8,891 nucleotides of DNA from Desulfovibrionaceae bacterium. GTDB taxonomy: Bacteria; Desulfobacterota; Desulfovibrionia; Desulfovibrionales; Desulfovibrionaceae. Position numbers and translations under genes: made by a program. The stretch is from contig WRHT01000047.1 in NCBI GenBank assembly GCA_009783115.1, forward strand, positions 1 through 8,891. The letters are read 5' to 3'. Below are positions 1 to 6,071 of the stretch, one piece after another. How positions within the stretch are numbered: position 1 is the stretch's first letter; each line of letters starts with the position of its first letter. The notes below the pieces were generated by a model, which made no database searches, was not told where the DNA came from, and worked only from the letters and a program-made list of their open reading frames with translations.

Positions 1-18
1 ACGGTGGTTAAGGTTTAG
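1..18 (+). CDS. 3' end of an upstream gene, probably qrcB (partial)
   Basis: The first six codons of the window read Thr-Val-Val-Lys-Val-stop (TAG at 16-18) and end 8 bp before qrcC. A C-terminal VKV-like strand is common at the end of the molybdopterin-dinucleotide-binding domain of the DMSO reductase family. QrcB, a member of that family, normally precedes qrcC. The assignment rests mainly on gene order, because five residues cannot identify a protein. One alternative frame is closed by a stop codon at 7-9; the other is open but unremarkable. Confidence 0.4.
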   Translation, partial: TVVKV

Positions 19-23
19 GGGGA
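17..23 (+). promoter_or_regulatory. Ribosome binding site of qrcC
   Basis: AGGGGGA overlaps the stop codon of the upstream frame and lies 3 bp before the ATG at 27. The purine run is strong even though the spacing is short. It supports ATG 27 as the start and translation coupled to the upstream gene. Confidence 0.55.
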
Positions 24-26
24 AGC

Positions 27-794
27 ATGACGACAGAGCTTAAAAAATTCAGAATCCGCTGGGGCATGGTCATTGACGTGGATAAATGCACCGGCTGCGG
101 CGCCTGCATGGTGGCCTGCCAGGCGGAAAACAACGTCCCGCCGGAGAATACCTCCAACAGGCGCAAGTCCTTGAACTGGCTGCTGGTGTACGAGCTTTCC
201 AACGGCAAGCCCTTTCCGGGGCATGATCTGGCCTATTTGCCAAGACCCTGCCAGCAGTGCGGAACCTACCCCTGCGCCTCGGTCTGCCCGGTGATCGCCA
301 CCGATAAAAATGAGGAAGGCGGCATCGTCAGCCAGATATACCCCCGCTGTATAGGCTGCCGTTATTGCATGGCCGCCTGTCCTTACCATGCCCGCTATTT
401 CAACTGGCGGGATCCGGTCTGGCCCGAGGGCATGGAAAAAAATCTCAGCCCGGATGTGTCCGTCAGGCCGCGCGGGGTAGTGGAAAAATGCTCCTTCTGC
501 CACCACCGTTTTATGAAGGCCAAGAACAAGGCCAGAGTGGAGGAGCGGGACATCTTTAACCTGGAAGACGGCGAATATGTCACGGCCTGCGCCGAGGCCT
601 GTCCCAACGGGGCCATTGTCTTCGGGGATTTGAACAACCCGGGGCACCGGGCGCATGATTTGGCCGCCAGTCCCCAGGCTTTTCGCCTGCTGGAGCGCCT
701 GGGCACGGATCCGCAAGTGTATTACCTGAGCCGGCGGGAATGGGTGCGCGCTCAGGGTGATAACCGTCTGCCCGATGAAGGGAACAGGGGGTAG
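27..794 (+). CDS. qrcC: Qrc complex iron-sulfur subunit QrcC
   Basis: This is the electron-transfer subunit of the periplasm-facing Qrc complex. It is expected to carry electrons from the cytochrome/QrcB part to the menaquinone site in QrcD. The 255-residue protein has 16 cysteines in four ferredoxin-like groups: C21/C24/C27/C31, C75/C78/C83/C87, C108/C111/C114/C118 and C155/C158 with C188/C192. This is the usual layout of DMSO reductase beta-type subunits and gives room for four Fe-S clusters; the sequence does not show which, if any, is 3Fe-4S. There is no signal peptide. That fits export piggyback with a Tat-targeted partner such as QrcB, which is inference. The RWGMVIDVDKCTGC start and the YYLSRREWV stretch near the C terminus resemble Desulfovibrio QrcC as I remember it. 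qrcD follows after 6 bp. The related subunits ActB, PsrB and NrfC are less likely given the neighbour. Confidence 0.85.
   Translation: MTTELKKFRIRWGMVIDVDKCTGCGACMVACQAENNVPPENTSNRRKSLNWLLVYELSNGKPFPGHDLAYLPRPCQQCGTYPCASVCPVIATDKNEEGGIVSQIYPRCIGCRYCMAACPYHARYFNWRDPVWPEGMEKNLSPDVSVRPRGVVEKCSFCHHRFMKAKNKARVEERDIFNLEDGEYVTACAEACPNGAIVFGDLNNPGHRAHDLAASPQAFRLLERLGTDPQVYYLSRREWVRAQGDNRLPDEGNRG
786..791 (+). promoter_or_regulatory. Ribosome binding site of qrcD
   Basis: AGGGGG lies inside the last codons of qrcC, 9 bp before the ATG at 801. It supports this start and translational coupling of the two Qrc subunits. Confidence 0.55.
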
Positions 795-800
795 CCGAAG

Positions 801-2057
801 ATGAATGCCGTTCATAACGCGCCTTTGGATGCGGAACTTTTTCCCGAGGGTCTGAGCCGTTGTTCCTTGAAAAAATTTTTGATCTGGCTCCTGCCGGTCA
901 GCCTGGTGCTGCTCTGGGGGCTTTACGCCGCCTTCAGGGTTCTCAGCACCGGCCTGGGGGTTACCGGCCTGGATGATTATTTCGGTTTCGGGCTGTGGAT
1001 CACCTTTGATCTCGCGGTCATCGCCCTGGGGGCCGGAGCCTTTTTCACCGGGCTCCTGCGCTATATCCTGAATATCGATCCCCTCAAGAACATCATCAAC
1101 CTGGCGGTGATCGTTGGGTTTATATGTTATTCCGGGGCCATGCTGGTGCTGGTCCTGGATATAGGCCAGCCGCTGCGCGCCTGGTTCGGCTATTGGCACG
1201 CAAATGTGCATTCCATGCTCACCGAGGTGATCTTTTGCATCACCTGCTACTGCATCGTGCTGATCATCGAATACATCCCCATAGCCCTGGAGCAGCGCCA
1301 GCTCAACCGTATTCCCTTCCTGCGCGTCCTGGCGCATAACCTGCATGTATTCATGCCGCTGTTCGCGGGCATCGGGGCCTTTTTGTCCACCTTCCACCAG
1401 GGATCCCTGGGCGGCATGTACGGGGTGATGTTCGGGCGGCCCTATGCCTTTCGCGAGGGCTTCTTCATCTGGCCCTGGACCTTTTTCCTCTTTGTGCTTT
1501 CCGCGGTAGGCTCCGGCCCGGTCTTTACCGTGCTGGTGGCCTCCCTGATGGAGAAGATCACCGGCCGGAAGCTGGTTTCCTGGGAGATCAAGTCCATCAT
1601 GGGAAAAATCGCCGGAACCATGCTCTGCGTGTATATCTTCTTCAAATTCCTGGACACCTGGTGGTGGATTGCCGACAGTCTCCCTAGGGCCGGGATGAGC
1701 TTTGACCAGATGTTCCACGGCTGGGTTTACGGCAAATGGCTGATGGTCATGGAGCTTTTTGTCTGCGGCCTTGTGCCCTGCGTCCTGCTGGTGAAAAAAT
1801 CCCTGCGCGACCGCCCGGCGCTCTTTTATCTGGCCGCCCTGCTGGATTGCGCCGGCATTGTGATCAACCGTTACGTCATGACGGTGCAGACCCTGGCCAT
1901 GCCGGTGATGCCCTTTGACCAATGGGTAGTTTATATGCCCAACTGGGTGGAATGGGCGGCCAGCCTGCTGGTGGTGGCCTACGGAGCCGTAATCCTCAGC
2001 TTTTCCTATCGTTATTTGTCTGTTTTTCCACAGGAAAAGGAATTGAACCGGGAGTAA
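801..2057 (+). CDS. qrcD: Qrc complex NrfD-type membrane subunit QrcD
   Basis: This is the integral membrane subunit of Qrc, which carries the menaquinone-reducing site and anchors QrcABC at the periplasmic face of the membrane. The 418-residue protein shows about ten hydrophobic segments, roughly at residues 26-48, 65-86, 99-120, 138-160, 181-200, 222-246, 265-288, 309-331, 340-358 and 384-405. That matches the ten-helix form of the NrfD/PsrC family. Polar residues inside or beside helices that may serve quinone or proton chemistry include D70, D120, H133, H137, H199 (in TFHQGSLGG) and E318. The stretch LDIGQPLRAWFGYWHANVHS is typical of the Qrc/Act-type NrfD proteins I recall. It follows qrcC by 6 bp, and a nuclease-helicase gene begins 6 bp after its stop codon. 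ActC, PsrC or DsrP homologues are alternatives, but the 16-Cys neighbour and length favour QrcD. There is no signal peptide separate from helix 1. Confidence 0.85.
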   Translation: MNAVHNAPLDAELFPEGLSRCSLKKFLIWLLPVSLVLLWGLYAAFRVLSTGLGVTGLDDYFGFGLWITFDLAVIALGAGAFFTGLLRYILNIDPLKNIINLAVIVGFICYSGAMLVLVLDIGQPLRAWFGYWHANVHSMLTEVIFCITCYCIVLIIEYIPIALEQRQLNRIPFLRVLAHNLHVFMPLFAGIGAFLSTFHQGSLGGMYGVMFGRPYAFREGFFIWPWTFFLFVLSAVGSGPVFTVLVASLMEKITGRKLVSWEIKSIMGKIAGTMLCVYIFFKFLDTWWWIADSLPRAGMSFDQMFHGWVYGKWLMVMELFVCGLVPCVLLVKKSLRDRPALFYLAALLDCAGIVINRYVMTVQTLAMPVMPFDQWVVYMPNWVEWAASLLVVAYGAVILSFSYRYLSVFPQEKELNRE

Positions 2058-2063
2058 GCTCCC
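2050..2063 (+). promoter_or_regulatory. Hairpin enclosing the ribosome binding site of the nuclease-helicase gene
   Basis: GGGAGTAAGCTCCC is a perfect 5-bp inverted repeat (2050-2054 pairs with 2059-2063) with a 4-base loop. The left arm GGGAG is the only plausible Shine-Dalgarno for the ATG at 2064. The loop contains the qrcD stop TAA (2055-2057), and the right arm abuts the start codon. The pairing is visible in the sequence. That a ribosome terminating on qrcD opens the stem and frees the site is inference. Confidence 0.5.
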
Positions 2064-5000
2064 ATGCCGGAATTCAGGGCCGACCTGCACATCCATTCGC
2101 GCTTTTCCCGGGCGACCAGTTCCAGCCTGAGCTTTCCGTTGCTCGCCGGCTGGGCGGTCCTGAAAGGGCTGCAAGTGTTGGGCACCGGGGATTTCACCCA
2201 TCCCGGCTGGCTGGCGGAACTGAAAAAAGACTTGGTTTTTGAGTCGTCCAGCGGCCTTTTTCGTCTGCGGCGGCCGGAAGAAGTCCAAGGTCTGTTTCCG
2301 GAATTCGCGGATTCACCCTTGATCCTCGAACAGGCCGCCACAGTCCGTTTCATGCTCCAGACCGAGGTCAGTTCCATCTACAAGCGGGACGGGCGGGTGC
2401 GCAAAGTGCACAACCTGGTGTACATGCCTTCCCTGGAGGCCGTGGAAAATTTCAACCGCAAGCTGGGGCAGGCCGGTAACCTGGAGGCGGACGGCCGCCC
2501 CATTCTTGGGCTGGACGCCAGGCATCTTCTGGAACTGGCCTTGGAAACCCACGAACAGGCCTATTTGATCCCGGCCCATGTCTGGACGCCCTGGTTTTCC
2601 ATCTTTGGATCCAAGTCCGGCTTTGACCGGGTGGAAGAGTGTTTCGGACCGCTCAGCGGGCATATTTTTGCCCTGGAAACCGGGCTGTCTTCAGACCTGG
2701 GGATGAACCGCCGCCTGAGCGCCCTGGATCGCTTCAAGCTGGTCTCCAATTCCGATGCCCATTCCGGGGACAAGCTGGCCAGGGATGCCAGTCTGTTCAG
2801 CGGCGAACTCAGCTACAACGGCATCTTCACCGCCCTGAAGGCCGGCCGGCAGGACGGCCTGTCAACCAGGTTCCTGGGCACCTACGACTTTTTTCCGGAC
2901 GAGGGCAAATACTACCTGGACGGGCACCGGGTCTGCGGGATCTCCCTGAGCCCGGAGGATACCCGCTCCCTGGGGGGGATCTGCCCGGTCTGCCGTAAGC
3001 CTCTGACCGTGGGAGTGCTGAACCGGGTGCAGGCCCTGGCTGACCGTAGCGAGCCTCTTTACCGGCCTGACGAACGCTTCAGCTCCTTTATTCCCCTGGT
3101 GGAAATCGTTTCAGAAATCCTGGGCGCGGGCAGCGCCAGCGGCAAATGCCGGCGTTTTTACCAGGAACTCCTGCGCGGCCTGGGTCCTGAACTGGAGATC
3201 CTCTTTCATACTCCGGCGGAGGACTTGTCCAGACACTCCAGCGTCCTGGCCGAAGGCATTCTGCGTATGCGCCGGGGGGAAGTGATCCGCAAGGGCGGTT
3301 TTGACGGAGAATTCGGAAGCATCCGGGTTTTCAGCGAGGAAGAGGCCAAAGATTTGAAATCAGGGGGCCGGACGGCTCTGGTGCGGGCCGGAAGTCCTCC
3401 GGCTTCAGGGCGGGAGCGGTCCGGGGCGCGTCCGGGCCTGTCGCTGTTTTCCGATATGGAGACGCTGCCTGAAGGTTCAGGATCCGTGCTTTCCACGTCC
3501 CCGGATGAACAGGGGTTGAACGATGAACAACGCAGGGCCGTGCGTTCCGGTCCGCAGCCGGTGCTGGCCCTGGCCGGGCCGGGCACGGGCAAGACCCATA
3601 CCCTGGTGGAGCGGGTGTTGCGCTTGGTTCGGGAGGGGGTTCCGCACTGGGAGATCCTGGCGCTGACTTTTACCCGGCGGGCGGCGCGGGAGATGGAGGA
3701 ACGTCTGCGGGCTGCCTTTGGCGTGGACTCAGAGGATGCGGGCCAGGCGGGCCAAGGCGGAGCCTCCCTGCCCAGGGCTGATACCCTGCACGCCCTGGCC
3801 TTGGAATTTTGGCAGCGATCCAAGGGGACTTACCCGCTTTTGCTGGATGAAGAGGCCGCGTTGCGCGTCTTTGCCCAAGCCAACCGCCTGGAAAACCCCC
3901 GCAAGATCCGCGGGATCTGGGATAGCCTGAACCTTTGCCGGGAAAGGCGCTCCCCACTGCCGGAGGAGTTTCAGTCCTGCGCCTACCATTACCACGAGCA
4001 CAAGACCGCCTGGGGACAGGCGGATTATACGGATTTGCTGGAGTTCTGGCTTTCGCGGGCCGGGGGCGCGGAGCAGTCCGGCTCCTACGCTTGGGGGGGC
4101 TGGACCCAGGTGCTGGCGGACGAGATCCAGGATCTTTCGCCCTTGCAGTTGGAACTGATCGCGGCCTTGAGCCCGGAAGACGGCAAGGGCTTTTTCGGCA
4201 TCGGCGACCCCAACCAGTCCATTTATGGATTTCGCGGCGCCCACGGGCAGGTGGAGGATTTTTTCCTCCAGCGCTGGCCCAGGGTCAAAATTATCCGTTT
4301 ACGGGAAAATTTCCGTTCCGGCCGGAAAATTATGCAGACGGTCCGCAGCCTGGCCGATACCTTGCCGGGAGTAGCCACGCTGGAGGCGGTCAGCCCCCTG
4401 CCCGCGGAGGTTTATTATTTCGAAGCGCAGAGCGCCGAGGCCGAGGCCGACTGGCTGGCCGGCAGGATCCGCGCCTGCCTGGGATCCACCAGCCATAGCC
4501 TGGCGGATGCCTCCTCCGGGGCAGGATCCGCAGCCGGAGGTCTGCCGGATGAAAGCTACAGCCCCGGCGATTTCGCGGTGCTCCTGCGCAGCCGCGCCCT
4601 GATGCTTCCTTATGCCAAGGCCTTGGAACGGCACGGCATCCCCTTCAGCCAGCCCTGCGCCGATCCCTTCTGGGCGGACGAGCGGGCGCGGCTGCTCCTC
4701 CAGGCCGCCGGGCGCAGTCTGGGGATCACCCCCTGGCCGGATCAGGACGCTTCTCCGGATTCCGTCCCGGAATGCCCGGAGCGGGTGATTGCCCACGGCC
4801 CGGAAGGCATAGCCGCTTATTGGGGCAAGCGCGATCCTTTTGGGGAAGGCTTCTGGAAATCGCGGGTTTTCAAGGATTTATCCAGGGCTTACGAACAAAA
4901 CCAGGGCTGGGCCGGGCTGTTCAACTGGCTAAGCCTGCAGAACGAGTTGGAGGAAGCCCGCGCCAAAAGCGAGAAGGTGCAGCTCCTGACCCTGCACGCG

Positions 5001-5336
5001 GCCAAGGGCCTGGAATTTCGCATGGTCTTTCTGCCGGCCCTGGAAGACGGGATTCTGCCCTTTGCCGGCCCGGAAAACGATCCGCCTCCGGATCAGGATA
5101 AGCAGCAGGACCGGAAGAGCCAGGAGGAAGAGTTCCGTTTGTTTTATGTGGGCCTGACCAGGGCCAGGCAGGGCCTTTTTCTTTCGCGGGCGGAAAAACG
5201 CCGTCTCTATGGACGGGAACGCCGTTTCCCGCCGTCGCCCTTCCTCAAAAAACTCCCTGGGGATATCCGTCGCAGCCGCATGGTGGCCGTGCGCGAGCGG
5301 CGCGAAGAACAGATGAATTTGTTCGGGGGCGGTTGA
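2064..5336 (+). CDS. Endonuclease Q (PHP)-UvrD/PcrA-like helicase fusion
   Basis: This is a predicted DNA repair enzyme of 1090 residues. Residues 1-430 match endonuclease Q (YqxK type), which nicks DNA 5' of deaminated bases and abasic sites. Likely PHP metal ligands are H9/H11 (DLHIHS), D43, E101, H116, H172 and D231/H233 (NSDAHS). A zinc-finger region follows (C291, C307, C310) and runs into LTVGVLNRVQALADR. A low-complexity linker spans about 431-485. Residues 486-1090 form a superfamily 1A helicase with all core motifs: I AGPGTGKT (504-511), Ia LTFTRRA, II DEIQD (686-690), III GDPNQSIYGFRGA (714-726), IV ENFRS (748-752), V LHAAKGLEF (977-985) and VI LFYVGLTRAR (1026-1035). The helicase half is about 605 residues, shorter than typical UvrD or PcrA. 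The protein ends in QMNLF (1083-1087), a sliding-clamp-like peptide. The start is set by the DLHIHS strand at the usual N-terminal position. Domain calls are firm; the combined function is inferred. Confidence 0.9.
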   Translation: MPEFRADLHIHSRFSRATSSSLSFPLLAGWAVLKGLQVLGTGDFTHPGWLAELKKDLVFESSSGLFRLRRPEEVQGLFPEFADSPLILEQAATVRFMLQTEVSSIYKRDGRVRKVHNLVYMPSLEAVENFNRKLGQAGNLEADGRPILGLDARHLLELALETHEQAYLIPAHVWTPWFSIFGSKSGFDRVEECFGPLSGHIFALETGLSSDLGMNRRLSALDRFKLVSNSDAHSGDKLARDASLFSGELSYNGIFTALKAGRQDGLSTRFLGTYDFFPDEGKYYLDGHRVCGISLSPEDTRSLGGICPVCRKPLTVGVLNRVQALADRSEPLYRPDERFSSFIPLVEIVSEILGAGSASGKCRRFYQELLRGLGPELEILFHTPAEDLSRHSSVLAEGILRMRRGEVIRKGGFDGEFGSIRVFSEEEAKDLKSGGRTALVRAGSPPASGRERSGARPGLSLFSDMETLPEGSGSVLSTSPDEQGLNDEQRRAVRSGPQPVLALAGPGTGKTHTLVERVLRLVREGVPHWEILALTFTRRAAREMEERLRAAFGVDSEDAGQAGQGGASLPRADTLHALALEFWQRSKGTYPLLLDEEAALRVFAQANRLENPRKIRGIWDSLNLCRERRSPLPEEFQSCAYHYHEHKTAWGQADYTDLLEFWLSRAGGAEQSGSYAWGGWTQVLADEIQDLSPLQLELIAALSPEDGKGFFGIGDPNQSIYGFRGAHGQVEDFFLQRWPRVKIIRLRENFRSGRKIMQTVRSLADTLPGVATLEAVSPLPAEVYYFEAQSAEAEADWLAGRIRACLGSTSHSLADASSGAGSAAGGLPDESYSPGDFAVLLRSRALMLPYAKALERHGIPFSQPCADPFWADERARLLLQAAGRSLGITPWPDQDASPDSVPECPERVIAHGPEGIAAYWGKRDPFGEGFWKSRVFKDLSRAYEQNQGWAGLFNWLSLQNELEEARAKSEKVQLLTLHAAKGLEFRMVFLPALEDGILPFAGPENDPPPDQDKQQDRKSQEEEFRLFYVGLTRARQGLFLSRAEKRRLYGRERRFPPSPFLKKLPGDIRRSRMVAVRERREEQMNLFGGG
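3354..3518 (+). other. Low-complexity linker between nuclease and helicase domains
   Basis: This encodes about residues 431-485, rich in Gly, Ser, Pro, Arg and Ala and without recognisable fold motifs. It joins the end of the endonuclease Q part to the helicase Q-motif region (LNDEQRRAV). It contains GLSLF at 3435-3449, which resembles a clamp-binding peptide but lacks the leading Gln. Confidence 0.6.
5310..5324 (+). other. Predicted sliding-clamp (DnaN) binding peptide, QMNLF
   Basis: Codons for Q-M-N-L-F lie three residues from the C terminus of the nuclease-helicase, after a charged Arg/Glu-rich stretch. The bacterial beta-clamp consensus is QL(S/D)LF, and E. coli UmuC uses QLNLF. An exposed C-terminal tail is a common place for such motifs. 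Clamp binding itself is a prediction. Confidence 0.55.
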
Positions 5337-5366
5337 ACGAGGCGGAAGCGGGATCTTTCCGTAAAG
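5337..5366. other. Convergent intergenic gap, no clear terminator
   Basis: Thirty bases separate the stop codons of the nuclease-helicase gene (plus) and livF (minus). A weak CGGAA/TTCCG pairing (5343-5347 with 5357-5361) is present, but there is no GC-rich stem with a T run on either strand. Termination may therefore be Rho-dependent or lie inside the opposite gene. Confidence 0.5.
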
Positions 5367-6071
5367 CTACGCCCCCAGGTAGGCTTCCTTGACCTGCGGG
5401 TTATGCAGGAGTTCCTGTCCGGGGCCGTGCAGGGCGATACGCCCGGTTTCCAGGATATAGGCGTAGTTGGTGATGGATAGGGCGGCGAAGGCATTTTGCT
5501 CAATGAGCAGGACGGTTTTGCCCTGGGAATTGATTTGGCGGATGATGGAGAAAATTTCGCGCACCAGCAGAGGGGCCAGCCCCAGGGAGGGTTCGTCGAG
5601 CATGAGCAGGTCGGGGCTGCTCATCAGGGCGCGCCCCACGGCCAGCATCTGCTGTTCGCCGCCGGATAGGGTGCCGCCTTTTTGCCAGAGCCGCTCCCGC
5701 AGGCGGGGAAAGAGGCTGTAAACCCATTCCAGATCCCGGGCAATACCGGGTTTGTCATTGCGGGCGTAGGCGCCCAGGCGCAGGTTTTCCTCCACCGTGA
5801 GGTGGGGGAGGATGCGCCGGCCTTCAGGGCTGAGGGCGATGCCGGCCCGGACGATTTCTTCGGGGTGGCGTCCCAGGATGGGATTCTTGTTCAGGAGGAT
5901 GCTGCCGCGGGTATTGCGCGCCAGTCCGGCCACGGCGCGCACGGTGCTGCTTTTGCCGGCGCCGTTGGCTCCGATGAGGGTGACGATCTGTCCCTGGGGG
6001 ATGATCAGGGAGATCCCCTTTACGGCGTGGATGCCGCCATAGTAAACGTGCAGATCGTTAATCTCAAGCAT
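5367..6071 (-). CDS. livF: Branched-chain amino acid ABC transporter ATPase LivF
   Basis: This is the second cytoplasmic ATPase of a LivFGHM-type (HAAT family) importer. It pairs with the LivG domain to power uptake of branched-chain or other hydrophobic amino acids. The 234-residue length is normal for LivF. It has Walker A GANGAGKS (34-41), a Q-loop region near residues 80-90 (SPEGRRILPHLTV), signature LSGGEQQ (135-141) and Walker B LLMLDEP (155-161). Gln192 (LLIEQNA) sits where most ABC proteins have the switch His; this substitution is normal in LivF. It ends in the typical VKEAYLGA. The start MLEINDLHVYYGG is the family start. An in-frame ATG at 6104 would add 11 residues lying inside livMG and is unlikely. 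The start overlaps the livMG stop by 8 bp (ATGCTTGA), so translation is probably coupled. It is the last gene of the operon. The substrate cannot be fixed from sequence; urea or amide importers of the same family are alternatives. Confidence 0.95.
   Translation of the reverse strand: MLEINDLHVYYGGIHAVKGISLIIPQGQIVTLIGANGAGKSSTVRAVAGLARNTRGSILLNKNPILGRHPEEIVRAGIALSPEGRRILPHLTVEENLRLGAYARNDKPGIARDLEWVYSLFPRLRERLWQKGGTLSGGEQQMLAVGRALMSSPDLLMLDEPSLGLAPLLVREIFSIIRQINSQGKTVLLIEQNAFAALSITNYAYILETGRIALHGPGQELLHNPQVKEAYLGA

Noticed and set aside
15..2288. A 757-codon open frame on the minus strand, antisense to qrcC and qrcD
   Set aside because: Its product is rich in His, Gln, Gly, Pro and Asp with no domain or helix pattern. 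The plus-strand genes under it have clear family motifs, so it is a shadow of biased codon use in GC-rich DNA.
5343..5361. Possible terminator hairpin between the convergent genes
   Set aside because: Only a 5-bp CGGAA/TTCCG stem with a 9-base loop and no T run on either strand; too weak to call.
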